From CADEED01 sp035761265 (GTDB lineage Bacteria > Pseudomonadota > Gammaproteobacteria > Steroidobacterales > Steroidobacteraceae): a stretch of DNA of 13,386 nucleotides. Where the stretch lies: NCBI GenBank assembly GCA_035761265.1, contig DASTRL010000165.1, positions 1-13,386 on the forward strand. Reading direction: 5' to 3'. Under the pieces are notes generated by a model. The model did not search any database, was not told the origin of the DNA, and saw only the letters and a program-made list of their open reading frames with translations. The translations under genes and the position numbers were made by a program. Positions 1 to 6,919 of the stretch are shown here, in pieces (the first letter of the stretch is position 1; each line of letters opens with the position of its first letter).

Positions 1-792
1 GCCGATGCAGTGACCGCCGACCAGGCCGGGGCGGAACGGCAGGAAGTTCCACTTGCTGCCCGCGGCGAGCAGCACTTCCTCGGTGTCGATGTCGAGGCGG
101 TTGAACAGCAGCGCGAGCTCGTTGATCAGCGCGATGTTCACGTCACGCTGCGTGTTCTCGATGACCTTGGCGGCCTCGGCCACGCGGATGCTCGAGGCCT
201 TGTGCGTGCCGGCGCGCACCACGCTGCGATACAGGCTGTCGACGAATTCGGCGACCTCGGGCGTGGAACCGGACGTGACCTTCTTGATGGTCGGCAGCCG
301 GTGCTCCTTGTCGCCCGGATTGATGCGTTCCGGCGAATACCCGGCGAAGAAATCCCGGTTGAACTTGAGTCCCGAGACGCGCTCGAGGATGGGGATGCAC
401 ACCTCTTCGGTGCACCCGGGGTACACGGTGGATTCGTAGACCACCACGTCGCCCTTCTTGAGTACCTTGCCCACCGTCTCGCTCGAGCGTTCGAGCGGCG
501 TGAGGTCGGGGCGGTTGTGCCGGTCCACCGGAGTCGGCACGGTGACGATGAACACGCGGCAGCGCTTCAGGTCCTTGAGGTTGGACGAATACTTCAACCG
601 CTTGGCGGCCTCGAGCTCTTCCTTCGAGCATTCGAGCGTGCTGTCGTGTCCCTTTTGCAGCTCCGCGATCCGGTCCGCCTTGATGTCGAACCCGACGGTG
701 TCGTAGCGCTTACCGAACTCCACCGCGAGCGGCAGGCCAACGTAGCCCAGACCGACCACACCGATCCGACAACCTTTCAAGCTCAATTCCAT
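1..792 (-). CDS. tviB: UDP-N-acetylhexosamine 6-dehydrogenase, TviB/WbpO/CapL type (C-terminus cut by window edge)
   Basis: This cytosolic enzyme family oxidises C6 of a UDP-N-acetylhexosamine twice, using NAD, to give the UDP-uronic acid used for capsule, Vi-type or O-antigen polysaccharide. The 264 codons seen start at ATG 792 and run off the left edge. Residues 9-21 carry the Rossmann motif with GLGYVGLP at 14-21. Further on are VPTPVD, STVYPGCTEE, the GYSPERINPGD block and the helix EAAKVIENTQRDVNIALINE. The visible end reads GGHCIG, so the catalytic cysteine (residue 262) is present. The YSPERINPGD and KWNFLPFRPGLVGGHCIG blocks fit TviB/WbpO better than UDP-glucose dehydrogenase (Ugd). 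The C-terminal UDP-binding domain lies outside the window. It follows dnaQ on the same strand after an 87-nt gap with no convincing promoter. The exact substrate (GlcNAc or GalNAc) cannot be read from this part. Confidence 0.93.
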   Translation of the reverse strand, partial: MELSLKGCRIGVVGLGYVGLPLAVEFGKRYDTVGFDIKADRIAELQKGHDSTLECSKEELEAAKRLKYSSNLKDLKRCRVFIVTVPTPVDRHNRPDLTPLERSSETVGKVLKKGDVVVYESTVYPGCTEEVCIPILERVSGLKFNRDFFAGYSPERINPGDKEHRLPTIKKVTSGSTPEVAEFVDSLYRSVVRAGTHKASSIRVAEAAKVIENTQRDVNIALINELALLFNRLDIDTEEVLLAAGSKWNFLPFRPGLVGGHCIG

Positions 793-879
793 GATTTTTC
801 CGAGTTTTTTGGTTATGCGACGACGCGGCGGCGATCTTGCCGTCCGGCCCGCCGTCAAGCGATACCCCACAGCCGGGGA

Positions 880-1626
880 TCAATGAGTTTTGTGCGCTCC
901 GTCCCCATCCGGCGGGCCATCGGCCCGCCAGAGCGCCTTCCCACCGCTCGCCTTGTGGATCAGATCCAGCATCGCCTCGTGCTGGCGCAGCTCATCGGCG
1001 CTGGCCACGGGAATGGCGAGCTGGATGCCGGGCGCGCGCCGCAGGCTGGCCGCGCGACCGAGTTCGCCAGCCGCGATTTCGGCCTTGGTCATGTCCAGCG
1101 CAAGCGCGCTCTGCCCGCCCGTCATGGCGAGGTACACGTCGACCAGTATCCCCGCATCCAGCAACGCGCCATGCAGCTCGCGCCGGGTGTTGTCCACACT
1201 GTACCGTTTGCACAACGCGTCCAGGCTGTTGCGCTGCCCGGGATGCAGGGTACGCGCGAGAGCCAGCGTATCGAGCACGCGGCACATCTCGGCGACCGCG
1301 CGCGTGCCACCGAGCCGCGCGAACTCGGCATCGAGGAAGCCCACGTCGAACGCCGCGTTGTGGATGATCAGCTCCGCGCCCTCGATGAACGCCACGAGCT
1401 CGGCGGCGATCTCCGCGAACCTGGGCGCCTGCGCGAGCTTCTCGAGATCGATGCCGTGCACGGCAATCGCGCTCGCCTCGATCTCGCGCTCCGGATTCAG
1501 ATAGCGATGGAATTTCTGCCCCGTGGGCCGGCGATTGAGCAGCTCGACGCACCCGATCTCGATGATGCGATGCCCGGCGCTCGCCTCGAGGCCGGTGGTT
1601 TCGACGTCCAGCACGATCTGTCGCAT
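880..1626 (-). CDS. dnaQ: DNA polymerase III epsilon subunit (3'-5' proofreading exonuclease)
   Basis: DnaQ is the proofreading exonuclease of the replicative polymerase core and binds the alpha and theta subunits and the clamp. The 248-residue protein is close to the E. coli length. The DEDDh active site is complete: D7 and E9 (DVETTG), D94 (HNAAFD), H152 and D157 (HGALLDA). These correspond to E. coli D12, E14, D103, H162 and D167. Residues 172-177 (QSALAL) sit where E. coli has its clamp-binding QTSMAF. The C-terminal tail that contacts the alpha subunit is present but divergent and ends in a charged DGDGAHKTH sequence. ATG 1626 begins nine bases after the rnhA stop with no strong ribosome binding site, which suggests translational coupling within the methyltransferase-rnhA-dnaQ operon. 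This gene grouping is the classical gammaproteobacterial one. Confidence 0.97.
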   Translation of the reverse strand: MRQIVLDVETTGLEASAGHRIIEIGCVELLNRRPTGQKFHRYLNPEREIEASAIAVHGIDLEKLAQAPRFAEIAAELVAFIEGAELIIHNAAFDVGFLDAEFARLGGTRAVAEMCRVLDTLALARTLHPGQRNSLDALCKRYSVDNTRRELHGALLDAGILVDVYLAMTGGQSALALDMTKAEIAAGELGRAASLRRAPGIQLAIPVASADELRQHEAMLDLIHKASGGKALWRADGPPDGDGAHKTH

Positions 1627-1635
1627 GGCGGAAGT

Positions 1636-2073
1636 CTAGCGTGAGAGCGCGTCGATGGCGCGATTGGCCAGCGCATCGACGCGTTCATTGCCCTCATTGC
1701 CGGAGTGGCCTTTCACCCAATGCCACTCGAGCGAGTGACGATGCGCGAGCACATCGAGCTCCTGCCACAAATCCTGGTTCTTGACCGGCTTCTTGTCCGC
1801 GGTCTTCCAGCCACGCGCCTTCCACTGCGGCATCCACTCGAGCACGCCCTGGCGCACATACTGCGAATCCGTGTAGATGCGTCCCTTCACCGGCCGCTTG
1901 AGCGCTTCGAGCGCGCGGATCACCGCGGTGAGCTCCATGCGGTTGTTGGTGGTCGCGGTCTCGGCGCCGGAAATTTCGCGTTCGTGACCGCCGGCCTTCA
2001 ACAACGCGGCCCAACCACCCGGACCCGGATTCCCGCGGCAGGCGCCGTCGGTGTAAATCTCGACTTCGTGCAA
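1636..2073 (-). CDS. rnhA: Ribonuclease HI
   Basis: This enzyme cuts the RNA strand of RNA-DNA hybrids, removing R-loops and primer RNA. Starting from TTG 2073 the protein has 145 residues. All catalytic positions are present: D9 (YTDG), E47 (NNRMEL), D69 (YTDSQ), H123 (KGHSG) and D133 (NERVDALA), each exactly one less than in E. coli RnhA (10, 48, 70, 124, 134). The NNRMEL and WVKGHSGNEGNE blocks are typical. The TTG start lies one base after the TGA of the upstream methyltransferase (TGAgTTG) and gives the family's usual short N-terminus. An in-frame ATG at 2115 would add 14 residues not seen in the family and overlap the upstream gene by 41 bases, so it is less likely. Second gene of the operon that continues into dnaQ. 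Confidence 0.96.
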   Translation of the reverse strand: MHEVEIYTDGACRGNPGPGGWAALLKAGGHEREISGAETATTNNRMELTAVIRALEALKRPVKGRIYTDSQYVRQGVLEWMPQWKARGWKTADKKPVKNQDLWQELDVLAHRHSLEWHWVKGHSGNEGNERVDALANRAIDALSR

Positions 2074-2074
2074 C

Positions 2075-2818
2075 TCAGGAGCTCTCGCGCGGTGTCGTGG
2101 GCTTGACCAGGCCACCGATGGGTTGCACGCGTTCGCGGCTGCGCGGCCGGATGGGCGTCAATGTGTAGACGCGCTTGCGCGCCTTCAGAAGATAGGCACC
2201 CGCGGGCCATGGCTTGATCCAGCCCCGACGCAAGAGCGCCGAGTTTTCCCCGGGACGCGGCGCCGTGCCGCCCCACGGCGGCGTGAACAGGTAATTGCGC
2301 GTGAGGCCGACGTCGTAGCCGAGCAGCTCCAGCCAGTCGGCGACGCGTCGCGCGCCCAGCATTCGACGCAGGCCGGGCGGATAACCGCGGCTGATGGCAC
2401 GACTGCGAAAACCCCAGAGGCTGAACGGCCGGAATCCCAGGACCACGAGGTGGCCTTCTCCGGCGAGCACGCGGTCGGCTTCACGCACCACCGCGAAGGG
2501 GTCGGTCTCGAACTCGAGCGTGTGCGGCAGCAACACGGCATCGACCGAGGCGTTGGCAATCGGCAACTGTGAAAGTCGCGCCCCGATATCGGCATCGGTC
2601 ACCCGGGAAGGGTCGTTGGCCACGACGGCGTGACGTCGCGTCCGACAACCGGACAACAAACTGTCGCGCGGACCCCAAAGTCCAAGTTGCAGCAACTCCC
2701 AGCCGAATACATCGTCCAAGGCTTCAACCATCAGCTCGGATTCGGCCTGTAGCACAGCTCTTCCAAGGCTGGAAGCGAGCCATGAATCGGCAGCAGTGGA
2801 GGCGGTGGCGTGCGTCAC
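2075..2818 (-). CDS. Class I SAM-dependent methyltransferase, YafS-like
   Basis: A methyltransferase-11-type fold is indicated by the central block with SVDAVLLPHTLEFETDP, the helix READRVLAGEGHLVVLGF and the following RPFSLWGFR. This set is typical of the YafS-type proteins found next to rnhA and dnaQ in many gammaproteobacteria. Motif I is weak (LLQLGLWGP instead of a clear ExGxG), as is usual in this group. The physiological substrate is not known to me. The 247-residue reading starts at GTG 2818; no alternative start exists upstream because an in-frame TAA lies at 2831-2833. No good ribosome binding site precedes it. It is the first gene of the operon with rnhA and dnaQ. A CRP-like palindrome lies six bases upstream of its start codon. 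In E. coli and Pseudomonas gloB lies between this gene and mltD; here it does not. Confidence 0.85.
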   Translation of the reverse strand: MTHATASTAADSWLASSLGRAVLQAESELMVEALDDVFGWELLQLGLWGPRDSLLSGCRTRRHAVVANDPSRVTDADIGARLSQLPIANASVDAVLLPHTLEFETDPFAVVREADRVLAGEGHLVVLGFRPFSLWGFRSRAISRGYPPGLRRMLGARRVADWLELLGYDVGLTRNYLFTPPWGGTAPRPGENSALLRRGWIKPWPAGAYLLKARKRVYTLTPIRPRSRERVQPIGGLVKPTTPRESS

Positions 2819-2824
2819 AAACGG

Positions 2825-2840
2825 CGTGAATTAGATCACA
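2825..2840 (-). promoter_or_regulatory. CRP/Vfr/Clp-like binding palindrome
   Basis: Read on the minus strand the sequence is TGTGATCTAATTCACG, which fits TGTGA-N6-TCACA with one arm mismatch (final G for A). It lies six bases upstream of the methyltransferase GTG and about 115 bases upstream of mltD. At this position a bound CRP-family protein would more likely block the methyltransferase operon, or act at a distance on mltD. It is a single site recognised by eye, so chance is possible. Confidence 0.4.
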
Positions 2841-2875
2841 AAAAAGGTAGCAATCCTGTGAACTTACAGCTTAAA

Positions 2876-2927
2876 TACCGTCGCTCGACCAAGTACCGTC
2901 ATATTTCCAAAACGGTATCAGACGGTA
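2876..2927. promoter_or_regulatory. Four-copy TACCGT/ACGGTA hexamer array (candidate operator) before mltD
   Basis: TACCGT occurs at 2876-2881 and 2894-2899 in one orientation, and ACGGTA at 2912-2917 and 2922-2927 in the other. Start-to-start spacings are 18, 18 and 10 bases. The second and fourth copies extend to a perfect 8-bp inverted repeat, GTACCGTC (2893-2900) and GACGGTAC (2921-2928). The array fills the mltD promoter region, ending 28 bases before the start codon. The regular spacing suggests binding sites for a dimeric regulator. I do not recognise the regulator. Confidence 0.45.
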
Positions 2928-2944
2928 CCCAACCATAGCCCTGC

Positions 2945-2949
2945 GGGGG
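2945..2949 (+). promoter_or_regulatory. Ribosome binding site for the TTG-started mltD
   Basis: A GGGGG run lies six bases before TTG 2956. The nearer GTG at 2951 is out of frame and meets TGA two codons later. No in-frame ATG or GTG exists between the upstream region and the lipoprotein signal, so this site decides the TTG start. Confidence 0.55.
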
Positions 2950-2955
2950 TGTGAA

Positions 2956-4710
2956 TTGACTGCTGGATTCACGGGCCGGCGCGCCTTCGCGCCATTGGTA
3001 GTGTTTGGCCTGGCGCTGGCCGGGTGTGCCACCGCCCCGCCCGATCGCCAAACTCCTGCTCCGCAGCCTGAAGTCGCCTCGCAGGCGCAGTCGACTCCTT
3101 CCGCCGATCCTGTATCCGCATCCTCCACGTCCGCCGTCAGCGCGCCCGCAGACGCCGCGCGACCCACCGCGCCCACCCGATCGACCGCCCTGGCGGTCTC
3201 CGACGAGCAGATCAAGGATTCCGCGATCACCGCTTCCGCCCGAGTCGAGGGCGCACCGGATTCGGCGATCGGCGCCGAAGCACTGGCCGGCAACAACTCG
3301 CATACGGTCGCGGGCCTCACCCCTGAACAATATCCGGACGTCTTCGACAGAATCCGCGCCGGGTTCAAGCTCGAGGACATCGACTCGCCGCGTATCGATC
3401 AGCAGCTCGCGTTCTACGCCAACAATCCGCAGTACCTGGAACGCGTGTTCGGACGCGCAGGCCTGTACCTGCATCACATCGTCCAGGAGATCGAATCGCG
3501 CGGCATGCCGCTCGAGCTCGCGCTGCTGCCGGTGGTCGAGAGCGCCTTCGAGCCCTACGCGCAATCCTGGGTGCGCGCCAACGGCCTGTGGCAGTTCATG
3601 CCGGGCACCGGCGAGCGCTTCGGGCTCAAGCAGGACTGGTGGTACGACGGCCGCCGCGATGTGATCGCCTCGACGCGCGCCGCGCTCGACTACCTGCAGT
3701 ACATGCACGACGAATTCTTCGACGACTGGCTGCTGGCCATCGCGGCGTACAACTGCGGCGAGTTCCGCGTGCAGCGCGAGGTCGCCGCGAACCGCGCGGC
3801 GGGCAAGCCGGTGGATTTCTTCAGCCTGCGCCTGCCGGCGGAGACCCGCGCCTATGTGCCGAAGCTCATGGCCATGCGGCGCCTCATCGCCAATCCCGAG
3901 GACTACGGCATCAGCTTCAGCCCGATTCCGAACGAGCCTTACTTCACCAAGGTCGACACCGGCGGCCAGCTCGACCTGAGCCTGGCGGCCGAGCTCGCCG
4001 GCATCTCGATCGACGAAGTGTACGAGCTCAATCCGGGTTTCCATCGCTGGGCGACCGATCCGGCCGGGCCGCACTTCCTGCTGCTGCCGCGCGACGCGGC
4101 CGATGCCTTCAAGCGCAATCTCGAGCTGCTCAGCCCCGATGAACGCGTGCGCGTTTCCATCCACAAGGTCAGGAAAGGCGAGTCGGTGGCGTCCATCGCG
4201 AGGCACTACAAGACCCAGGCCATCGTGATCCGCGACATGAACAATCTCGGCAGCAGCCCGCTCGTGGTGGGCAGCGAGATCCGCGTGCCATCCGCCGTGG
4301 TCAATCTGCCGGCCAAGGTGATGCTCGCCGCGGCGCGCGTCGATGGTCGCGATCGCTCCGGACGTCGTCCTGCCGTACACGTGGTGCGCAGCGGCGATTC
4401 TCTGTGGGCGATTGCCAGACGGCATCGCATGAGCGTCAGCACGCTGGCGCGCCTCAACGGCATGGGCACGGGCGACACGTTGCGCGCCGGCCAGAGGCTG
4501 GTGTTGAACACGCGCGGCAGTTCGGGCAGCCGCTCGGTTTCGGATGGTGGGCGGCCGGTGAGCTACAAGGTCCGCAGTGGCGACACGCTGTCGCGCATCG
4601 CCAAGGTGTTCGGCGTCAGCGTCTCCGATCTCGTCAACTGGAACGGCATCAGCAAGCACACCGTCCTGCGTGTCGGCCAGCGCCTCACCGTCAACGTCCG
4701 CGGCCGCTGA
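2956..4710 (+). CDS. mltD: Membrane-bound lytic murein transglycosylase D (lipoprotein, GH23 plus three LysM)
   Basis: MltD cleaves the MurNAc-GlcNAc bond of peptidoglycan non-hydrolytically, forming 1,6-anhydro-MurNAc, and acts from the outer membrane. The 584-residue protein starts at TTG 2956. A lipoprotein signal ends in LALAGC with the acylated cysteine at residue 24. A long Pro/Ala/Ser/Thr-rich linker follows to about residue 105. The SLT domain has catalytic E195 in LLPVVESAF, GLWQFMP at 210-216 and AYNCG at 264-268. Three LysM repeats begin near residues 402, 474 and 535, each with a V[KR]xGE/DS/T type opening. E. coli MltD is shorter (about 452 residues) with two LysM, so this protein has an extra repeat and a longer linker. 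It is divergent from the methyltransferase-rnhA-dnaQ operon; the gloB that usually sits between them is missing. Confidence 0.96.
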   Translation: MTAGFTGRRAFAPLVVFGLALAGCATAPPDRQTPAPQPEVASQAQSTPSADPVSASSTSAVSAPADAARPTAPTRSTALAVSDEQIKDSAITASARVEGAPDSAIGAEALAGNNSHTVAGLTPEQYPDVFDRIRAGFKLEDIDSPRIDQQLAFYANNPQYLERVFGRAGLYLHHIVQEIESRGMPLELALLPVVESAFEPYAQSWVRANGLWQFMPGTGERFGLKQDWWYDGRRDVIASTRAALDYLQYMHDEFFDDWLLAIAAYNCGEFRVQREVAANRAAGKPVDFFSLRLPAETRAYVPKLMAMRRLIANPEDYGISFSPIPNEPYFTKVDTGGQLDLSLAAELAGISIDEVYELNPGFHRWATDPAGPHFLLLPRDAADAFKRNLELLSPDERVRVSIHKVRKGESVASIARHYKTQAIVIRDMNNLGSSPLVVGSEIRVPSAVVNLPAKVMLAAARVDGRDRSGRRPAVHVVRSGDSLWAIARRHRMSVSTLARLNGMGTGDTLRAGQRLVLNTRGSSGSRSVSDGGRPVSYKVRSGDTLSRIAKVFGVSVSDLVNWNGISKHTVLRVGQRLTVNVRGR

Positions 4711-4736
4711 TCCGGCGGCTGCTTTCCCCTGGGGAG

Positions 4737-4795
4737 TTCAGGCTGGCAGAATGCCAGCCTGAAAATGGACGTGGCTGGCAGAATGCCCGCCTGAA
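4737..4795. repeat. Double REP-like palindrome between mltD and fabI
   Basis: A 23-bp unit occurs twice, at 4741-4763 and 4773-4795 (period 32), with one difference in 23. The first copy is the core of a perfect 11-bp stem (TTCAGGCTGGC, 4737-4747, with its complement at 4753-4763) around the loop AGAAT. The second has a 7-bp stem with one T-C mismatch around the same AGAAT loop. The geometry resembles REP sequences mobilised by RAYT transposases. It also could protect or terminate the mltD transcript, although no U-run follows. Confidence 0.7.
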
Positions 4796-4806
4796 GAATC
4801 ATTCAC

Positions 4807-4812
4807 GGGGGA
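4807..4812 (+). promoter_or_regulatory. Ribosome binding site of fabI
   Basis: GGGGGA lies three bases before ATG 4816. This is a short spacing, but the family N-terminus (MGF..GKR) supports that start. The in-frame ATG at 4825 would have 12-base spacing and would remove the first three conserved residues. Confidence 0.5.
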
Positions 4813-4815
4813 TCC

Positions 4816-5616
4816 ATGGGTTTCATGAGCGGCAAGCGCGCGCTGATCGTCGGCGTGGCGTCGGATCGATCCATCGCCTGGGGCATCGCGCAGGCCATGC
4901 ATCGCGAAGGCGCGGAGCTCGCATTCACCTACGTGAACGACAAGTTCAAGGACCGCGTCCAGCCGCTGGCCGAGTCCCTGGGTTCCAAGGTGCTCTTGCC
5001 CCTCGACGTCACCAATGACGCCGAAATCGACTCCACCTTCTCGGCGCTCAAGCAGTCCTGGGGCTCGCTCGACGTGCTGGTGCACGCCGTGGCCTTCGCG
5101 CCGCGCGAGGCACTGGCGGGCGGCTTCGTCGAGAGCACCTCGCGCGAGGCGTTCCGGGTCGCGCACGACGTGTCGAGCTACAGCCTGACGGCGCTGGCAC
5201 GCGCCGCGCAGCCGCTGATGGCCGGCCGTGCGGGCGCCATCGTCACGCTGTCGTACCTCGGCGCCGTCAAGTCGATCCCGAGCTACAACGTCATGGGTCT
5301 CGCCAAGGCGAGCCTCGAGGCCAACGTGCGTTTCCTGGCCGCGGACCTCGGGCCTCACAACATCCGGGTCAACGGCATTTCGGCCGGGCCTATCAAGACA
5401 TTGGCCGCCGCGGGCATCGCGGGCTTCCGCAAGATGCTCGGGCGCGTGGCCGAGGTGGCGCCTTTGCGCCGCAATGTCACACTGGAAGACGTGGGCAATG
5501 CGGCGGCTTTCCTGTGCTCGGATCTCGCCAACGGCATCACGGGCGAGATCCTCTACGTGGATGGCGGCTTCAATACGGTCGGGATGAGCTTCCCGCAGGA
5601 AGCCGGCGAAGGCTGA
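4816..5616 (+). CDS. fabI: Enoyl-[acyl-carrier-protein] reductase (NADH)
   Basis: FabI performs the last reduction of each fatty-acid elongation cycle, trans-2-enoyl-ACP to acyl-ACP, in the cytosol. The 266-residue length is typical. The N-terminus MGFMSGKRALIVGVAS with SIAWGIAQAM gives the divergent FabI nucleotide-binding motif. The active site is the Y-X6-K signature, Y157 and K164, with the upstream Y147 matching E. coli Y156, K163 and Y146. The substrate-loop segment ISAGPIKTLAAAGI and the C-terminal DGGFNTVGM are also standard. At the E. coli G93 position, where mutations affect triclosan and diazaborine sensitivity, this protein has A93 (HAVAFAP). The gene lies downstream of mltD behind a REP-like repeat, and its 3' end is only six bases from that of the convergent symporter gene. 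In Pseudomonas fabI sits next to ppiD; here the symporter separates them. Confidence 0.97.
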   Translation: MGFMSGKRALIVGVASDRSIAWGIAQAMHREGAELAFTYVNDKFKDRVQPLAESLGSKVLLPLDVTNDAEIDSTFSALKQSWGSLDVLVHAVAFAPREALAGGFVESTSREAFRVAHDVSSYSLTALARAAQPLMAGRAGAIVTLSYLGAVKSIPSYNVMGLAKASLEANVRFLAADLGPHNIRVNGISAGPIKTLAAAGIAGFRKMLGRVAEVAPLRRNVTLEDVGNAAAFLCSDLANGITGEILYVDGGFNTVGMSFPQEAGEG

Positions 5617-5622
5617 GGGGTA

Positions 5623-6915
5623 TTACCTCACCGGCGCGGAGAGCACCGCGGTCTCCCCTTCGAGGCGCGCCACGATCACGGCGCAGCAGGAGTCGGCGAG
5701 CACGTTGATGGCGGTGCGGCACATGTCGAGCAGCCGGTCGAACACCAGCAGCACGCCGATGGCTTCGGCCGGCAGCCCTACGGCCGCGAGGATCACCGCG
5801 ATGCCGACCAGTGACGCGGCGGGAATTCCCGCCATGCCCATGGACGTGACCAACGCGAGGATCACGACCGTGAACTGCGTGGCGAAGGACAGGTGCAACC
5901 CATAGGCCTGCGCGATGAACATGGCCGCGGCGCATTCGTACAGCGCGCTGCCGGCGTGATTCATGGACGCGCCGAGCGGCATCACGAAGCCCGCGATCCG
6001 CGGCGAGACCTTCGCGCGCTCCTCCAGGCACTCCAGCGACAAGGGCAGCGTCGCCGATGAAGACGCCGTGGAGAACGCCGTGAGCAGCGCCGGCGCCATG
6101 GCCGGATACAGGCGCCACGGATTCACGCGTGCGACCAGCGCGAGCAGCACGGGCAGCGCCACGAAGCCGTACAGCAGGAGTCCGCCGAGCACGCTGGCGG
6201 CGAACAGCAGCAGCGAATGACCCGCCTCGAATCCGGAGACCGCCACCACCTTGGCGATCAGGCCGAACACGCCGATCGGCGCCAGCCACATCACGAAGCC
6301 TGTCATGCGCATCATGATCAGGAACAGCCCGTGCCAGAAGCCGTACACGTTGTCCCGGTACGGCTGGGCGATGCGCGCCAGGAAGAAGCCGAACAGGATC
6401 GAGAACAGCACCAGGCCGATCATTCGGGTGTTCAACGCGGCGTCGACCATGTTCGCGGGCACGATGCCCTTGATCGAATCGAGCACGCTCGACTCGGCGT
6501 GCGCCTTGACGCCGGCGGCGACTTCGCCCGCGTCCTTGGTGAGCGCGAGCGCGTGGCGCTGGGGCTCGCCGTCGATCACGCCCGGCTCGATGAGATTCAC
6601 CAGCAGCAGCGCGATCAGCACCGCGATCAGCGTGGTGATGACGTAGAACCCGAGAGTCTTGCCGCCCAGTCGACCGAGATCCGGACCCGAGCCGAGCGAG
6701 GCCACGCCGGTGATCACCGAGGCCAGGATCAGCGGCACGATCAGCATCTTCAGCAGGTTGATGAACATCGTGCCGATGGTGTCGAACACCGGCAGCAGCT
6801 GGACGCCGCCGAGCGCGCCATCGGGACCGGTCGCCCAGCCGACGGCCGCGCCGATCACCATCGCAATGAGAATGGGCAGGACGGGCGTGGGCTTTGCTTC
6901 TCCGGCCGCCCCCAT
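5623..6915 (-). CDS. Dicarboxylate/amino acid:cation symporter (DAACS, GltP/DctA family)
   Basis: This 430-residue inner-membrane carrier belongs to the glutamate/aspartate/dicarboxylate transporter fold. Hydrophobic segments fill the length. The serine-rich HP1 motif is at residues 279-289 (TAFSTASSSAT), HP2 has SMGMAGIPAAS, and the TM8 signature contains D397, R400, T401, N404 and D408, equivalent to GltPh D394, R397, T398, N401 and D405. The arginine suggests an acidic substrate. The TM7 motif, usually NMDGT, reads NHAGS at 319-323, so the cation-site aspartate is replaced by A321. ATG 6915 starts four bases after the ppiD stop with only a weak GAGTAGG ribosome binding site within the end of ppiD, so translation is probably coupled. 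It is convergent with fabI with six bases between stops. The exact substrate cannot be assigned. Confidence 0.92.
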   Translation of the reverse strand: MGAAGEAKPTPVLPILIAMVIGAAVGWATGPDGALGGVQLLPVFDTIGTMFINLLKMLIVPLILASVITGVASLGSGPDLGRLGGKTLGFYVITTLIAVLIALLLVNLIEPGVIDGEPQRHALALTKDAGEVAAGVKAHAESSVLDSIKGIVPANMVDAALNTRMIGLVLFSILFGFFLARIAQPYRDNVYGFWHGLFLIMMRMTGFVMWLAPIGVFGLIAKVVAVSGFEAGHSLLLFAASVLGGLLLYGFVALPVLLALVARVNPWRLYPAMAPALLTAFSTASSSATLPLSLECLEERAKVSPRIAGFVMPLGASMNHAGSALYECAAAMFIAQAYGLHLSFATQFTVVILALVTSMGMAGIPAASLVGIAVILAAVGLPAEAIGVLLVFDRLLDMCRTAINVLADSCCAVIVARLEGETAVLSAPVR

Positions 6916-6919
6916 GCGC

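Noticed and set aside
793..879. Promoter for the TviB-like gene using TTGACG at 853-858 (minus strand)
   Set aside because: No acceptable -10 hexamer lies 16-18 bases downstream; a small CCCC/GGGG hairpin next to the dnaQ stop also lacks a T-run.
10..1644. 544-codon open frame on the plus strand across the dehydrogenase and dnaQ
   Set aside because: It is antisense to two clearly recognised genes, has no family resemblance and is Arg/His/Ala-rich as expected of a GC-rich shadow frame.
2856..2869. LexA/SOS box-like CTGT-ACAG palindrome
   Set aside because: The arms are six bases apart rather than the eight needed for the E. coli-type box.
2899..4659. 586-codon minus-strand frame opposite mltD
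   Set aside because: It mirrors the mltD coding sequence and has low-complexity His/Arg/Gly-rich composition; mltD motifs are complete on the other strand.
5092..5094. A93 in FabI as a triclosan-resistance mark
   Set aside because: Alanine at this position occurs naturally in other FabI proteins, for example in Staphylococcus aureus as I recall, so resistance cannot be inferred.
5612..5632. Bidirectional terminator between fabI and the symporter (TGAGG/CCTCA)
   Set aside because: The stem is only 5 bp with a 7-base loop and no T-run on either strand.
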